DNA from: Rhodoferax sp.
Lineage (GTDB): Bacteria; Pseudomonadota; Gammaproteobacteria; Burkholderiales; Burkholderiaceae_C
Direction of reading: 5' to 3'
Assembly: GCA_031291295.1 (NCBI GenBank)
Contig: JARLJI010000013.1
Span: 17,620-81,619 of the forward strand
DNA: 64,000 nt
The notes under the pieces were generated by a model. That model was given only the letters and a program-made list of their open reading frames with translations. It did no database searches and was not told where the DNA came from. The translations under genes were made by a program, and so were the position numbers. The first letter of the stretch is position 1, and every line of letters begins with the position of its first letter. Below, piece after piece: positions 47,360-59,285 of this stretch.

Positions 47360-48460
47360 ATGGTTGCCATGATGAAAGCCGCCGTATTCATCGAACCGGG
47401 CCGCATCGAGCTGGCCGACAAGCCGATTCCCGGCGTGGGCCCGAACGATGCGCTGATCCGCATCACCACCACGACCATTTGCGGCACGGACGTGCACATC
47501 CTCAAGGGTGAGTATCCAGTGGCCAAGGGCCTGACGATTGGTCATGAGCCCGTGGGCGTGATCGAGAAGCTGGGCAGCGCCGTGCAGGGCTACAGCGAGG
47601 GCCAGCGTGTGATCGCCGGCGCCATCTGTCCCAACTTCAACTCCTACGCCGCGCAGGATGGCGTGCCCTCGCAGGACGGCAGCTACCTGGTGGCGCGCGG
47701 CCTGTGCGGCTGCCACGGCTACAAGGCCACGGCGGGCTGGCGCTTCGGCAACCTGATCGACGGCACGCAGGCCGAATACGTGCTGGTTCCCGACGCGCAG
47801 GCCAACCTCGCCCCGATTCCCGATGGCCTGACGGACGAGCAGGTGCTGATGTGCCCGGACATCATGTCCACCGGCTTCAAGGGTGCGGAGAACGCCAACA
47901 TCCGGATCGGCGACACCGTGGCCGTGTTCGCGCAGGGCCCGATCGGCCTGTGCGCCACGGCGGGCGCGCGCCTGCTGGGCGCGTCCACCATCATCACGGT
48001 GGACAGCAACGAGCACCGGCTCTCCATCTCGAAGAAGATGGGCGCCGACGTCACGCTGAATTTCAAGCAATGCGACGTGGTTGACGAGATCATGAAGCTG
48101 ACTGACGGGCGCGGCGTGGATGCATCGATCGAGGCGCTGGGCACACAGGGCACGTTCGAGTCGGCACTGCGCGTGCTCAAGCCCGGTGGCACGCTGTCCA
48201 GCCTGGGTGTGTATTCGAGCGACCTGACGATCCCGCTATCGGCCTTCGCCGCCGGCCTGGGCGACCACAAGATCAACACGGCGCTGTGCCCCGGCGGCAA
48301 GGAGCGCATGCGCCGCCTGCTCAACATCGTGGCATCGGGCCGCGTGGACCTGGGCGTGATGGTGACGCACCACTACAAGCTCGACGACATCGTGGCCGCC
48401 TACGAGCTGTTCGCCAACCAGCGCGACGGCGTGCTGAAGGTGGCGATCAAGCCGCATTGA
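47360..48460 (+). CDS. Zinc-type NAD(P)-dependent alcohol dehydrogenase
   Basis: The 366-residue MDR enzyme has catalytic-zinc ligands in TTICGTDVH and IGHEPVGVIEKLG and a nucleotide-binding stretch VAVFAQGPIGLCATAGARLLGA. The usual four-cysteine structural zinc loop is absent, replaced by a segment containing GLCGCHGYK, as in the bacterial secondary alcohol (isopropanol-type) dehydrogenases. A strong AAGGAG at 47348-47353 lies 6 nt before the ATG. It stands alone between two minus-strand genes. Confidence 0.92.
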   Translation: MVAMMKAAVFIEPGRIELADKPIPGVGPNDALIRITTTTICGTDVHILKGEYPVAKGLTIGHEPVGVIEKLGSAVQGYSEGQRVIAGAICPNFNSYAAQDGVPSQDGSYLVARGLCGCHGYKATAGWRFGNLIDGTQAEYVLVPDAQANLAPIPDGLTDEQVLMCPDIMSTGFKGAENANIRIGDTVAVFAQGPIGLCATAGARLLGASTIITVDSNEHRLSISKKMGADVTLNFKQCDVVDEIMKLTDGRGVDASIEALGTQGTFESALRVLKPGGTLSSLGVYSSDLTIPLSAFAAGLGDHKINTALCPGGKERMRRLLNIVASGRVDLGVMVTHHYKLDDIVAAYELFANQRDGVLKVAIKPH

Positions 48461-48490
48461 CGCGCCGGCCGTGGCCGCCGATTGTCTCGA

Positions 48491-51400
48491 CTAACCAACC
48501 CAGCGCCGCGCGTTCTGCCACAGCCGCAGCCAGGGGCTGAAGGCGCTCGGGTCACCGCTGGTCCAGCTCATCTGGATATTGCGGAACACGCGCTCGGGGT
48601 GCGGCATCATGGCCGTGAAGCGGCCGTCCCTTGTCGTGACCGCCGTCAGGCCACCGGGACTGCCGTTCGGGTTGAACGGGTAGGCTTCGGTCGCGGCGCC
48701 GAAATTGTCGGTGAAGCGCATCGCGGCAATCGCGCGGACAGCGTCGCCCCGGTGCTTGAAATTGGCGAAGCCTTCGCCATGCGCCACCGCGATCGGCAGG
48801 CGGCTGCCGGCCATGCCTGCAAAGAACAGGCTGGGCGAATCGAGCACTTCCACCATCGACAGGCGGGCCTCGAAACGCTCGCTCTGGTTGGTGGTAAAGC
48901 GCGGCCAGTCCTGCGCGCCGGGGATGATGTCGGCCAGCTCGGCAAACATCTGGCAGCCATTGCACACGCCCAGGCCAAAGGTGTCGGGCCGCGCAAAAAA
49001 GGCCTTGAACTGGTCCGCCAGCACCGGGTTGAAGGTGATGGAGCGGGCCCAGCCAATGCCCGCGCCCAGCGTGTCGCCGTAGCTGAAGCCGCCGCAGGCC
49101 ACGACGCCCTTGAAGTCGCGCAGGTTGGCGCGCCCGGTCTGCAGGTCGGTCATGTGCACGTCAAAGGCTTCGAAACCCGCTTCGGTGAAGGTATAGGCCA
49201 TTTCCACGTGCGAGTTGACGCCCTGCTCGCGCAGCACGGCCACCTTGGGCCGGCTCAGGTTCAGATACGGCGCCGCTACATTATCAAGAGCACCTGGTGC
49301 AAGCTGGACGTGGAGTCCGGGGTCATTGGGCTCACCAACGGCAGTATGTTCGGCGTCCGCGCACGCGGGGTTGTCGCGCTGCAGGCAGATCTTCCAGCTC
49401 ACCGCGTCCCAAGTCTGGTGCAGGTCCTGCAGCTTGGCACTGAACACCACCTTGGTGTCGCGCCAGATCTGTACCTGCCCCTTGCCGGCATCGATCGTCG
49501 AACTGGCCGGCCGCGTCTTGCCGACGAAATGGCTGTACCGGCTCAGGTCGTGTTCGCGCAGGGTTTTCATCACGTCGTTGCGCTCAGCAGTGCGCACCTG
49601 CAGCACCACGCCAAGCTCCTCGCTGAACAGGGCCTTGAGCGTGAGTTCTTCGCGCCGCGCGCTGACCTGGCCGGCCCAGTTCTTGGCGTCGCCATACTCG
49701 GCGCGGCTGTCGGCAATGCCGTCGCCCTCGGTCACCAGCAGGTCCACGTTCAGCGCCACACCGACGTGACCCGCGAACGCCATCTCGCACACGGTGGCGA
49801 ACAGCCCGCCGTCGCTGCGGTCGTGGTAGGCGAGGATCTTGCCCTGCGCGCGCAGCGCATTCACGGCGTTCACTAGGCGGACCAGGTCTTTCGGGTCGTC
49901 AAGGTCGGGCACGGCGTCGCCGACCTGCTCCAGCGTTTGCGCCAGCATGCTGCCGCCCATGCGGTTCTGGCCCCGGCCGAGGTCGATCAGCACCAGCGTG
50001 GTGTCGGGCTCGGTCGCGTCGAGCTGCGGCGTGAGCGTGCCGCGCACGTCGGCCAGCGTGGCGAAGGCCGTCACGATCAGGCTGACCGGCGATGTGACTT
50101 TTTTGGGGGCATCGCCCGTACCGGACTCGCCTTGCGGCGCGCTCCACTGCGTGCGCATGGACAGCGAATCCTTGCCCACCGGAATGGAAATGCCCAGTGC
50201 CGGGCACAGTTCCATGCCCACGGCCCGCACGGTCTCGTACAGCGCCGCGTCTTCGCCGGGTTCGCCGCAGGCCGCCATCCAGTTGGCCGAGAGCTTGACG
50301 CGCGCCAGCTCGATCGGCGCGGCCAGCAAATTGGTGATGGCCTCCGCCACCGCCATGCGGCCGGACGCCGGCGCGTTGATGGCCGCCAGAGGCGTGCGCT
50401 CGCCCAGGCTCATGGCCTCGCCCGCAAAGCCCTTGTAGTCGGCCAGCGTGACGGCGCAATCCGCCACCGGCACCTGCCACGGCCCGACCATCTGGTCACG
50501 GTGCGACAGCCCGCCCACAGTGCGATCGCCAATGGTGATGAGGAAGCGCTTGGAGGCGACAGTGGCGCTGGACAGCACCTGGATCGCCGCCTGCTGCAGG
50601 CCGACGCCGGTCAGATCGACCGGCTTGAAGCGGCGCGCCACGGTTGTGACGTCGCGGTGCATCTTGGGCGGCTTGCCCAGCAGCACGTTCATGGGCATGT
50701 CCACGGGCTGTTGACGCCCTCCCCCGCTGGGGGAGGGTTGGGGTGGAGGCTGCATCCTGCGTGCGGTGTCGCCCCCATCCCTGCCTTCCCCCAGCGGGGG
50801 AAGGGGCAAATCCACGTTGCCGACAACGAGCTCGCGGGCCTCGGTCGCGACGCCGACCACGGCAAACGGGCAGCGCTCGCGTTCGCAGAAGGCCTGGAAC
50901 TGCGCCAGCGATTCGGGCGCGATCGCGAGCACATAACGCTCCTGGCTTTCGTTGCACCAGATTTCCCGGGGCGCCAGGCCGGACTCCTCCAGCGGCACGG
51001 CGCGCAGGTCGAAGCGTGCGCCGCGGCCGGCATCGTTGGTCAGCTCGGGAAAGGCGTTGGACAGGCCGCCGGCGCCCACGTCGTGGATCGCGAGGATCGG
51101 GTTCGCCCCGCCCAGAGCCCAGCAGTGGTTGATGACCTCCTGCGCCCGGCGCTCGATCTCGGGGTTGCCGCGCTGCACCGAGTCGAAGTCGAGTTCGGCC
51201 GCATTCGCGCCGCTGGCCATGGAACTGGCCGCGCTGCCGCCCATGCCGATGCGCATGCCCGGGCCGCCGAGCTGGATCAGGAGGCTGCCGGCCGGGAAGT
51301 CAATCTTGTGGGTCAAGCCGGCGTCGATGGTGCCCAGGCCGCCCGCGATCATGATGGGCTTGTGGTAGCCGCGGCGAATCGTATCCACGTCGGATGCCAC

Positions 51401-52627
51401 GGTTTGCTCGTACTCGCGGAAGTAGCCCAGCAGGTTGGGCCGGCCAAATTCGTTGTTGAAGGAGGCGCCGCCGAGCGGGCCCTCGGTCATGATCTGCAGC
51501 GGGCTGGCGATGTGCCCGGGCTTGCCGCCCGGCTGGTCGGACCAGCCGTCCCAGAGTCTGGACACCGAGAAGCCGGTCAACCCGGCCTTTGGCTTGGAGC
51601 CGCGCCCGGTGGCGCCCTCGTCGCGGATTTCGCCGCCCGCGCCGGTCGAGGCGCCCGGGAACGGCGAGATCGCGGTGGGGTGGTTGTGGGTTTCCACCTT
51701 CATCAGCACGTGGCTCAGGGCACTATTCTTTTCATAGCTGACAGCGCCCGTCCCGTCTGGGCTGAAAGGTGATTTTGCTATGAACCGCTCAATGGCCGTG
51801 CCTTCCATCACCGAGGCGTTGTCCGAGTACGCCACCACCGTGTGCTGCGGGCTGACCTGGTGCGTATGGCGGATCATGCCGAACAGGCTGCGCTCCTGCA
51901 CCGCGCCGTCAATCGTGAATTCGGCGTTGAAAATCTTGTGGCGGCAATGCTCGCTGTTGGCCTGCGCAAACATCATCAACTCCACGTCACTGGGGTTGCG
52001 CTGCAGCTGGGTGAAGGCGGCGGCGAGGTAGTCCATTTCATCGTCGGCCAGCGCCAGGCCGAACTGGCGGTTGGCCTGCGCCAGCGCCGCCCTGCCCCCC
52101 TGCAGCACATTCACGTGCGCCATCGGCGCGGCGTGCAGCTCGGAAAACAGGCCGGCGGCCTCGGCGCGGTCGAACATGACGCTCTCCGTCATGCGGTCGT
52201 GCAGCAGGGCCGCCACTTGTTGTAGCTGCTCCCGGCTCAGCTCTGGATGGCCGAGCAGGCCCGATTTGAGCGTGAGCCGGTACTCGGTGATGCGCTCGAT
52301 GCGTTTGACGGCCAGCGCGCAGTTGTGCGCAATGTCGGTCGCCTTGGACGCCCAGGGCGAGACGGTGCCAAAACGCGGTGTGACAACCACCAGCGCGCCG
52401 TCCGCAGCGCCTTTCGGCGCCTGGTACGGCTCGCCGTAGGTGAGCAGGGCCGTCAGCTGGGCCCGCAGCGCATCGCCCGGGGCCTCGGCGGACGCCACCA
52501 GATGGACGAATCGGGCGGTGACGCCGCTGATCCTGTCGTGGACCGCCTGCAGTTTCGGCAGAAGTTGCTGGGCGCGGAAGTCGCTAAGGGCATTGCCGCC
52601 CTCAAACTGGGTAAGGTGCAGGGTCAC
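48491..52627 (-). CDS. purL: Phosphoribosylformylglycinamidine synthase (single-chain PurL)
   Basis: The 1378-residue enzyme converts FGAR to FGAM in purine synthesis. It has the N-terminal PurS-like domain, two AIRS-like halves ([41 protein letters not shown]), and a C-terminal class I glutaminase (GVCNGCQMF with the catalytic cysteine, and HPERVFRN). It is longer than most homologues. Part of the excess is a Pro/Gly/Arg-rich segment at about residues 605-638, just before [20 protein letters not shown], encoded by a palindromic repeat pair (50717-50804). A second poorly conserved stretch lies around residues 1080-1120, just before the glutaminase. Confidence 0.96.
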   Translation of the reverse strand: MTLHLTQFEGGNALSDFRAQQLLPKLQAVHDRISGVTARFVHLVASAEAPGDALRAQLTALLTYGEPYQAPKGAADGALVVVTPRFGTVSPWASKATDIAHNCALAVKRIERITEYRLTLKSGLLGHPELSREQLQQVAALLHDRMTESVMFDRAEAAGLFSELHAAPMAHVNVLQGGRAALAQANRQFGLALADDEMDYLAAAFTQLQRNPSDVELMMFAQANSEHCRHKIFNAEFTIDGAVQERSLFGMIRHTHQVSPQHTVVAYSDNASVMEGTAIERFIAKSPFSPDGTGAVSYEKNSALSHVLMKVETHNHPTAISPFPGASTGAGGEIRDEGATGRGSKPKAGLTGFSVSRLWDGWSDQPGGKPGHIASPLQIMTEGPLGGASFNNEFGRPNLLGYFREYEQTVASDVDTIRRGYHKPIMIAGGLGTIDAGLTHKIDFPAGSLLIQLGGPGMRIGMGGSAASSMASGANAAELDFDSVQRGNPEIERRAQEVINHCWALGGANPILAIHDVGAGGLSNAFPELTNDAGRGARFDLRAVPLEESGLAPREIWCNESQERYVLAIAPESLAQFQAFCERERCPFAVVGVATEARELVVGNVDLPLPPLGEGRDGGDTARRMQPPPQPSPSGGGRQQPVDMPMNVLLGKPPKMHRDVTTVARRFKPVDLTGVGLQQAAIQVLSSATVASKRFLITIGDRTVGGLSHRDQMVGPWQVPVADCAVTLADYKGFAGEAMSLGERTPLAAINAPASGRMAVAEAITNLLAAPIELARVKLSANWMAACGEPGEDAALYETVRAVGMELCPALGISIPVGKDSLSMRTQWSAPQGESGTGDAPKKVTSPVSLIVTAFATLADVRGTLTPQLDATEPDTTLVLIDLGRGQNRMGGSMLAQTLEQVGDAVPDLDDPKDLVRLVNAVNALRAQGKILAYHDRSDGGLFATVCEMAFAGHVGVALNVDLLVTEGDGIADSRAEYGDAKNWAGQVSARREELTLKALFSEELGVVLQVRTAERNDVMKTLREHDLSRYSHFVGKTRPASSTIDAGKGQVQIWRDTKVVFSAKLQDLHQTWDAVSWKICLQRDNPACADAEHTAVGEPNDPGLHVQLAPGALDNVAAPYLNLSRPKVAVLREQGVNSHVEMAYTFTEAGFEAFDVHMTDLQTGRANLRDFKGVVACGGFSYGDTLGAGIGWARSITFNPVLADQFKAFFARPDTFGLGVCNGCQMFAELADIIPGAQDWPRFTTNQSERFEARLSMVEVLDSPSLFFAGMAGSRLPIAVAHGEGFANFKHRGDAVRAIAAMRFTDNFGAATEAYPFNPNGSPGGLTAVTTRDGRFTAMMPHPERVFRNIQMSWTSGDPSAFSPWLRLWQNARRWVG
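50717..50804. repeat. Inverted pair of palindromic repeats (REPIN/BIME-like) inside purL
   Basis: Unit one (50717-50746) contains CCCTCCCCC-GCT-GGGGGAGGG; unit two (50775-50804), read on the other strand, contains CCTTCCCCC-GCT-GGGGGAAGG. The 30-bp units agree at 25 positions, and two of the five differences are a compensating base pair in the stem. A 28-nt spacer separates the oppositely oriented units. The element is in frame with purL and translated. Confidence 0.75.
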
Positions 52628-52732
52628 TTGTTGCGGCCTGGTTCGGGTGGGGACTGCGGCGGGCGGGGTGCCATCCGTGGAAACCCTTGAGTTTACCTGC
52701 GGGCAAATTCACCCAGTGGGATAATTGCGGCC

Positions 52733-53566
52733 ATGAGCATTACCTACAAAGACGAAGAAGGCATCCGCGGCATGCGCGTTGCCGGAAGACTGGCCTCCGA
52801 ACTGCTGGATTACCTGACGCCGCACGTGAAAGTGGGCGTCACCACCAATGAGCTGGACAAGCTGGCGTACGACTACATCACCCAGGTGCAGGAGGCGATT
52901 CCGGCGCCGCTGAACTACACCGGCGGCGGCAACATCCCCTACCCCAAGTCGATCTGCACCTCGGTCAACCATCAGGTGTGCCACGGCATCCCCAATGACA
53001 AGCCTTTGAAAAAAGGCGACAGCGTCAACATCGACGTGACCGTGATCAAAAACGGCTGGCACGGCGACACCAGCCGCATGTTCATCGTGGGCGAAGGCTC
53101 CATCCTGGCCAAGCGGCTGTCGGCGCTGACTTACGAGGCGATGTGGTACGGCATCCAGCTGGTCAAGCCCGGCATCCACCTGGGCGATATCGGCCACGTC
53201 ATCCAGCGCTTTGCCGAGAGCAATGGCTTCAGCGTGGTGCGCGAGTTTTGCGGCCACGGCATTGGCCGGGTGTTCCATGAAGAGCCGCAGGTATTGCACT
53301 ACGGCAGGCCCGGCACGCTGGAGATGCTCAAGCCCGGCATGACCTTCACCATCGAGCCGATGATCAATGCGGGCAAAAGGGAAATCAAGGAAGGCCCGGA
53401 AAAAGACGGCTGGAGCATCGTGACCAAGGACCATTCGCTGTCGGCCCAGTGGGAGCACACCGTGCTGGTCACCGAGACCGGCTACGAGGTGCTCACGCTG
53501 TCCGCGGGCAGCCCGCCGCCGCCGCCTTTTATCAACACACAGGTCAACGCACAGGCGAATGCCTGA
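52733..53566 (+). CDS. map: Type I methionine aminopeptidase
   Basis: The 277-residue enzyme removes N-terminal methionine. Metal ligands are seen in [20 protein letters not shown] (two aspartates), [13 protein letters not shown] (histidine), MTFTIEPM and [12 protein letters not shown] (glutamates). NHQVCHGIP contains the conserved substrate-side residues. It diverges from purL with 105 nt between starts and overlaps glnD by eight bases. Confidence 0.97.
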   Translation: MSITYKDEEGIRGMRVAGRLASELLDYLTPHVKVGVTTNELDKLAYDYITQVQEAIPAPLNYTGGGNIPYPKSICTSVNHQVCHGIPNDKPLKKGDSVNIDVTVIKNGWHGDTSRMFIVGEGSILAKRLSALTYEAMWYGIQLVKPGIHLGDIGHVIQRFAESNGFSVVREFCGHGIGRVFHEEPQVLHYGRPGTLEMLKPGMTFTIEPMINAGKREIKEGPEKDGWSIVTKDHSLSAQWEHTVLVTETGYEVLTLSAGSPPPPPFINTQVNAQANA

Positions 53567-56177
53567 CCTGCAAGTCCTTCGGGACGCCTACCGTCTCCAG
53601 AAGGCTGCACTGTTCCAGTCGGTGCAGACCAGCGGCGCGTCCACGCGCGGCATTCACAGCGTGCTGCAAAAGCTGGCCCGCCAGGCCGACGCCCTGCTGC
53701 AGGCCCTGTGGCACAGGGCGGCATTCTCCGACCAGATGGCGCTGGTCGCGGTCGGCGGCTACGGGCGCGGCGAGCTGTTTCCGTACTCGGACGTGGACGT
53801 GGTGCTGCTGCTGCCCGATGACCTGAATCCCGACAACAACGCGCCGCTCAAGCAGCAGATCGAGGCCTTCATCGGCAATTGCTGGGACACCGGGCTGGAG
53901 ATCGGCTCGAGCGTGCGCACGGTGTCCGACTGCGTGGCCGAAGCCGCCAAGGACGTGACGGTGCAGACCTCGCTGCTGGAGTCGCGCCTGGTCACCGGCA
54001 ATAAAACCCTGTTTGCGGAATTCGGCCGGCGCCTGGGTGCCGCGATGGACCCCGCGGCTTTTTTCGTGGCCAAGACGCTGGAGCTGCGCCAGCGCCACAC
54101 CAAGTTCGAGAACACGCCCTACGCGCTGGAGCCCAACTGCAAGGAGTCGCCGGGCGGCCTGCGCGACCTGCAGGTGATCCTGTGGGTGGCCCGGGCGGCC
54201 GGCCTGGGCAAGAGCTGGGACGAACTGGCTCGCAGCGGCCTGGCGACGGCGTTTGAAGTCAAGCAGATCAAGCGCAACGAGGCGCTCTTGTGCCTGATCC
54301 GCGCGCGGCTGCACCTGCTGGCGCACCGGCGCGAAGACCGCCTGGTGTTCGACCTGCAAACCGCGGTGGCTGAATCGTTCGGGTACACCGCGCAGACACC
54401 GGACGGCAACAAGTTGCCGGCGCGCGTCAGCGAAGCGCTGATGCGCCGCTACTACTGGGCGGCCAAGGCGGTGACCCAGCTGAACCAGATTTTGCTGCTG
54501 AACATCGAGGAGCGGCTGAACCCGTCCGCGCACGAATTGCATCCGATCAACGCCCGCTTCAGCGAGAAGGCCGGCATGATCGAGGTGGTCAGCGACGACC
54601 TGTATGTGCGCGAGCCGCACGCGATCCTCGAGACCTTCCTGATTTACGAAACCACGGTTGGCGTCAAGGGCCTGTCGGCCCGCACGCTGCGCGCGCTGTA
54701 CAACGTGCGCAACGTGATGGGCGGCAAGTTCCGCAGCGACCCGGTGAACCGCGAAACCTTCAAGCGCATCCTGCAGCAGCCCGAAGGCATCACGCACGCC
54801 ATGCGGCTGATGAACCAGACCTCGGTGCTGGGGCGCTACCTGTGGGTGTTTCGCCGCATCGTCGGCCAGATGCAGCACGACCTGTTCCATGTCTACACGG
54901 TGGACCAGCACATCCTGATGGTGCTGCGCAACGTGCGGCGCTTCTTCATTGCCGAGCACGCGCACGAATACCCGTTTTGCTCGCAGCTCGCGGCGGGTTG
55001 GGACAAGCCCTGGATCCTGTACACCGCCGCGCTGTTCCACGACATCGCCAAGGGCCGCGGCGGCGACCATTCCCAGCTCGGTGCGCGCGACGCGCGGCGC
55101 TTTTGCCGCCAGCACGGCATTGCGCGCGAGGACGCCAAACTCATCGAGTTCCTGGTCAGCGAACACCTGAGCATGAGCCAGATCGCGCAGAAGCAGGACC
55201 TGGGCAACCCGGACGTGATCGCCGCCTTTGCCAGGCGCGTGGGCAACGAGCGCTACCTGACCGCGCTGTACTTGTTGACGGTGGCCGACATCCGCGGCAC
55301 CAGCCCCAAGGTCTGGAACGCCTGGAAAGGCAAGCTGCTGGAAGACCTGTACCGCTACACGCTGCGCGTGCTGGGCGGGCGCGCGCCCGACCCCGGCGCC
55401 GATATCGAGGCGCGCAAGCGCGAGGCGCTGGTGATGCTGGCCCTGCACGCAGAACCCTTCGAGGCCTACAAGGCGCTGTGGGACACGCTGGACGTGGGCT
55501 ACTTCATGCGCCACGACGCGGCCGACATTGCCTGGCACGCGCGCCAGCTGTCGCGCCATGTGGCACGGCAAGTCGGCGACGCCGCATCTGCCACGCCCAA
55601 GACCATCGTGCGCGCGCGCCTGTCGCCGGTCGGCGAAGGCCTGCAGGTGCTGGTGTACACGCCGGACAAGCCCGACCTGTTCGCGCGCATCTGCGGCTAT
55701 TTCGACCAGGCCAGCCTCAGCATTCTGGATGCCAAGGTGCACACCACCAGCAACGGATTCGCGCTCGACACTTTCCAGGTGGTCACCTCGTTTTTGCCGG
55801 AGCATTACCGCGAACTCGTCAGCATGGTGGAAGCCGGCGTGGCGCAGGCCATCGAGCAGCCCGGTGAGCTGCCCGCCCCGAGCCGCGGCCGCGTGTCGCG
55901 CCGTGTCAAGAGCTTTCCCGTGACGCCGCGCGTCGAGCTGGCCCCGGACGAGAAGGCGCAGCGCTGGCTGCTCAGCATCTCGGCCAGCGACCGCGTCGGC
56001 CTGCTCTACTCGGTGGCCCGCGTACTGGCGCGCCACAAGCTCAACCTGCAACTGGCCAAGGTCACGACCCTGGGCGAGCGGGTCGAAGACACCTTCCTGA
56101 TCGACGGGCCCGAACTGCAGCACAACCGCGCGCAAATCGAGATTGAGACCGAGCTGCTGGAAACCCTGAACGCCTGA
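53559..56177 (+). CDS. glnD: PII uridylyltransferase / uridylyl-removing enzyme
   Basis: The 872-residue bifunctional nitrogen sensor modifies PII proteins according to glutamine. It has the nucleotidyltransferase motif [20 protein letters not shown], an HD domain ([17 protein letters not shown]), and two C-terminal ACT domains beginning near [19 protein letters not shown] and [20 protein letters not shown]. Its start overlaps map and it is convergent with def. Confidence 0.97.
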   Translation: MPDLQVLRDAYRLQKAALFQSVQTSGASTRGIHSVLQKLARQADALLQALWHRAAFSDQMALVAVGGYGRGELFPYSDVDVVLLLPDDLNPDNNAPLKQQIEAFIGNCWDTGLEIGSSVRTVSDCVAEAAKDVTVQTSLLESRLVTGNKTLFAEFGRRLGAAMDPAAFFVAKTLELRQRHTKFENTPYALEPNCKESPGGLRDLQVILWVARAAGLGKSWDELARSGLATAFEVKQIKRNEALLCLIRARLHLLAHRREDRLVFDLQTAVAESFGYTAQTPDGNKLPARVSEALMRRYYWAAKAVTQLNQILLLNIEERLNPSAHELHPINARFSEKAGMIEVVSDDLYVREPHAILETFLIYETTVGVKGLSARTLRALYNVRNVMGGKFRSDPVNRETFKRILQQPEGITHAMRLMNQTSVLGRYLWVFRRIVGQMQHDLFHVYTVDQHILMVLRNVRRFFIAEHAHEYPFCSQLAAGWDKPWILYTAALFHDIAKGRGGDHSQLGARDARRFCRQHGIAREDAKLIEFLVSEHLSMSQIAQKQDLGNPDVIAAFARRVGNERYLTALYLLTVADIRGTSPKVWNAWKGKLLEDLYRYTLRVLGGRAPDPGADIEARKREALVMLALHAEPFEAYKALWDTLDVGYFMRHDAADIAWHARQLSRHVARQVGDAASATPKTIVRARLSPVGEGLQVLVYTPDKPDLFARICGYFDQASLSILDAKVHTTSNGFALDTFQVVTSFLPEHYRELVSMVEAGVAQAIEQPGELPAPSRGRVSRRVKSFPVTPRVELAPDEKAQRWLLSISASDRVGLLYSVARVLARHKLNLQLAKVTTLGERVEDTFLIDGPELQHNRAQIEIETELLETLNA

Positions 56178-56184
56178 CGCGGGT

Positions 56185-56724
56185 TTAGTCGTCTTGCCCG
56201 GCATCCAGGCCCGGAAACAGCACGTCGGTGAAGCCGAACTTCGTGAGGTCGCGCACCCGCATCGGGTACAGCTTGCCGATCAGGTGGTCGCATTCGTGCT
56301 GCACCACGCGCGCGTGAAAACCCTCTGCCACGCGCTCGATCGGGTCGCCATACTGATCGAATCCGCGGTAGCGGATGCGCGAGAAGCGTGGCACCACGCC
56401 GCGCAGGCCGGGCACCGACAGGCAGCCTTCCCAGCCGTCTTCCTCCTCCGGCCCGAGCGGCGTGATGACCGGATTCAGCAGCACCGTGCGCGGCACCAGC
56501 GGCGCGTCGGGGTAGCGCGGGTTGACCTCGTCGGTGCCAAAGATCACCAGCTGCAAATCCACCGCGATCTGCGGCGCGGCCAGGCCGGCGCCGTTGACGG
56601 CGCGCATGGTGTCGAACATGTCGGACACCAGCAAATGCAGCGCGTCGGTATCGAACTCGGTCACGGGCTGGGCAATGCGCAGCAGGCGCGGGTCGCCCAT
56701 TTTGAGGATTTCACGGATGATCAT
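56185..56724 (-). CDS. def: Peptide deformylase
   Basis: The 179-residue enzyme removes the formyl group from nascent proteins. All three metal motifs are present: [20 protein letters not shown] with the metal cysteine, and [12 protein letters not shown] with the histidines and glutamate (a variant of the usual QHExDH without change at key residues). The short distance to glnD (7 nt between stops) leaves no room for a terminator. Confidence 0.96.
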   Translation of the reverse strand: MIIREILKMGDPRLLRIAQPVTEFDTDALHLLVSDMFDTMRAVNGAGLAAPQIAVDLQLVIFGTDEVNPRYPDAPLVPRTVLLNPVITPLGPEEEDGWEGCLSVPGLRGVVPRFSRIRYRGFDQYGDPIERVAEGFHARVVQHECDHLIGKLYPMRVRDLTKFGFTDVLFPGLDAGQDD

Positions 56725-56877
56725 GGTGCGTCGTGTGTGAATAGGTCAGACAAGGCGGCTGCAGCTGGCCCGATAACCGTGCGTACTGCAAGGAGGCACC
56801 TCAGAAAACGGAATATAAAGCCCGTTAAGCTGTTGGCATATTGCCGGACCGGTTATTAAACAAGAAAAGACCATGCC

Positions 56878-57804
56878 ATGGAACTAAGGCAACTCCGCTA
56901 TTTCATCCGCGTCGTCGAACTCGGAAGTATGGGACGAGCCGCGGCGGATCTGGGTGTGGTCACCTCTGCGCTCAGTCAACAGATCAGTCGACTCGAGGGC
57001 GAACTCTCCGCCCGCCTCCTGCAACGCACAACGACGGGCGTCGTCCCCACCGACGCTGGCGTAGCGTTTTGGCGCCAGGCACAACTCGCACTGCGGCATG
57101 TCGACGAGGCCGCCCGGGCCGCGCAGCACGCGCGCCTGTCCGGCCATGTGAGCGTCGGCCTCGCGCCATCGACGGCGTCTGTCCTGGCGCTTCCCCTCAT
57201 GAGCGGGTTGCGCGCCCGCTACCCCGATATACGTCTGCATCTCGTCGAAAGCTTGTCGGGCAACCTCGCTACGATGCTCAATGCGCGACAACTTGACCTG
57301 GCCGTCCTGTTCGAGACTGAAGCGGCCCAGCGCTGGAGCGCGACGCCGCTGCTGGACGAGCGTCTCTTCGTCGTCGGCTCCCCGCAGTTGACCGGCATGC
57401 CCAGGGGCAAGCAGGTCCGGATCAAGGAGATCGGAGCGCTACCCCTCATCATGCCGAGTGGAACCCATGGGCTGCGGGCGATCGTGGCGACGGCATTCGC
57501 GCGGGCCAAGTGCGAGCCGAACATCGTCGCCGACATCGACGGCCTGGCCATCCTCATGGATGCCGTTCAGGCGGGACTAGCGGCGACCATCCAACCCGGA
57601 GCGGCAACCTCGCGCCTTCCTGCCAACGTGGTTCGGCTCGTGCAGGTCGCGGATGCCGGCGTGCGCCGGCGCAATCTGCTGGCCAGCCTGTCGGACGACG
57701 AGCTTTCCCCTGCGGCCCTGGCCACGCGGGTTGTGCTGACGGATGTCGTGCGCGAGCTGGTGGCCGGGTCCCATTGGGCAGGCGCAAGTCTTCACGAATC
57801 ATGA
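56878..57804 (+). CDS. LysR-family regulator (TcuR-like)
   Basis: The 308-residue regulator has an N-terminal helix-turn-helix (MELRQLRYFIRVVELGSMGRAAADLGVVTSALSQQISRLE) and a LysR substrate-binding domain from about residue 90. It lies 77 nt upstream of tcuA on the same strand and probably controls the tricarballylate genes, although most LysR regulators are divergent from their targets. It diverges from def. Confidence 0.9.
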   Translation: MELRQLRYFIRVVELGSMGRAAADLGVVTSALSQQISRLEGELSARLLQRTTTGVVPTDAGVAFWRQAQLALRHVDEAARAAQHARLSGHVSVGLAPSTASVLALPLMSGLRARYPDIRLHLVESLSGNLATMLNARQLDLAVLFETEAAQRWSATPLLDERLFVVGSPQLTGMPRGKQVRIKEIGALPLIMPSGTHGLRAIVATAFARAKCEPNIVADIDGLAILMDAVQAGLAATIQPGAATSRLPANVVRLVQVADAGVRRRNLLASLSDDELSPAALATRVVLTDVVRELVAGSHWAGASLHES

Positions 57805-57881
57805 AGATGGCTTGCCTGGCTGGGCACTACCGGAGTTGATGCGGGCCACCTAAACTGCTCCTCACAACGAGGGAGCAACGC

Positions 57882-59285
57882 ATGGTGGATGTACTGGTCA
57901 TTGGTGGCGGCAACGCGGCCCTTTGTGCGGCCCTGATGGCACGCGAGGCGGGCGCCTCCGTGCTGGTGGTCGAAGCTTCCCCGCGCGAATGGCGCGGCGG
58001 GAACTCGCAGCACACGCGCAACCTGCGCTGCATGCACGACGCGCCGCAGGACGTGCTGATCGACGCCTACCCCGAAGAGGAATATTGGCAGGATCTGCTC
58101 AAGGTCACCGGCGGCATTACCGACGAGCACCTGGCGCGCCTCGCGATCCGCGCATCGTCGACCTGCCGCGACTGGATGCGCCGGCACGGCGTGCACTTCC
58201 AGCCACCGCTGTCGGGCGCACTGCACGTGGCGCGCACCAACGCCTTTTTCATGGGCGGCGGCAAGGCCCTGGTCAACGCCTACTTCCGCAGCGCCGAAAA
58301 ACTCGGCGTGCAGGTCCGCTACGACACGCCGGTCGCGTCGGTCGAGCTCGACGGCGACCGCTTTGTTGCCGTGCGCACCGCCACGGGCGAACGCATCCCC
58401 GCGAAAAGTTGCGTGCTGGCCGCCGGCGGCTTCGAGTCGAACCGTGAATGGTTGCGCGAAGCTTGGGGCCAGAACGCGCGCGGCGAATGGCCATCCGACA
58501 ATTTTCTGATCCGCGGCACGCGCTTCAACGAAGGCGTGCTGCTCAAGCACATGATCGACGCCGGGGCCGATTCGATCGGCGACCCGACGCAAGCCCACAT
58601 GGTGGCGATCGACGCGCGTGCACCCCTCTATGACGGCGGCATTTGTACCCGCATCGACTGCGTCTCGCTAGGCGTGATGGTGAATCGCGAGGGCCAGCGC
58701 TTCTACGACGAGGGGGAAGACTTCTGGCCCAAGCGCTACGCCATCTGGGGCCGGCTGGTGGCGCAGCAGCCAGGCCAGATCGGCTACTCGATCATCGACC
58801 AGAAGGCGATTGGCCGCTTCATGCCGCCGGTGTTTCCCGGCACCACGGCCAACACGCTGGACGAGTTGGCCCGCAAGCTCGGGCTGCCCGAGCAGGCCTT
58901 CGTCAGGACCGTGGAGGACTACAACGCCGCGTGCCGCCCCGGCAGCTTCGATCACACCGCGCTCGATGACTGCGCTACCTCCGGCCTCGCGCCGGCCAAA
59001 ACGCACTGGGCGCGGCCGATCAACACAGCGCCGTTCTATGGCTACGCCCTCAAGCCGGGTGTCACCTTCACCTATCTCGGCCTCAAGGTCAACGACCGCG
59101 CCGCTGTGCACTTCGGCGGCCGGCCTAGCCCCAACCTCTTCGTTGCCGGCGAAATGATGGCCGGCAACGTGCTCGGCAAGGGCTACACCGCCGGCGTCGG
59201 CATGGCCATCGGCACCGCGTTCGGGCGCATCGCTGGCACGCAGGCGGCCGCTGCCGTAAGGAAAGTCGAACATGCAACAGCTTGA
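57882..59285 (+). CDS. tcuA: FAD-dependent tricarballylate dehydrogenase
   Basis: The 467-residue flavoprotein has the FAD-binding motif [19 protein letters not shown], the fumarate-reductase/succinate-dehydrogenase-type block [18 protein letters not shown], and the C-terminal [22 protein letters not shown]. It matches TcuA, which oxidises tricarballylate to cis-aconitate. The stop overlaps the tcuB start by 14 bases. Confidence 0.93.
   Translation: MVDVLVIGGGNAALCAALMAREAGASVLVVEASPREWRGGNSQHTRNLRCMHDAPQDVLIDAYPEEEYWQDLLKVTGGITDEHLARLAIRASSTCRDWMRRHGVHFQPPLSGALHVARTNAFFMGGGKALVNAYFRSAEKLGVQVRYDTPVASVELDGDRFVAVRTATGERIPAKSCVLAAGGFESNREWLREAWGQNARGEWPSDNFLIRGTRFNEGVLLKHMIDAGADSIGDPTQAHMVAIDARAPLYDGGICTRIDCVSLGVMVNREGQRFYDEGEDFWPKRYAIWGRLVAQQPGQIGYSIIDQKAIGRFMPPVFPGTTANTLDELARKLGLPEQAFVRTVEDYNAACRPGSFDHTALDDCATSGLAPAKTHWARPINTAPFYGYALKPGVTFTYLGLKVNDRAAVHFGGRPSPNLFVAGEMMAGNVLGKGYTAGVGMAIGTAFGRIAGTQAAAAVRKVEHATA

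Noticed and set aside
53544..56204. Very long open frame on the strand opposite glnD
   Set aside because: It mirrors the high-GC codon pattern of glnD. Its product is His/Arg/Gln-rich low-complexity sequence with no motifs, while glnD matches its family over its full length.
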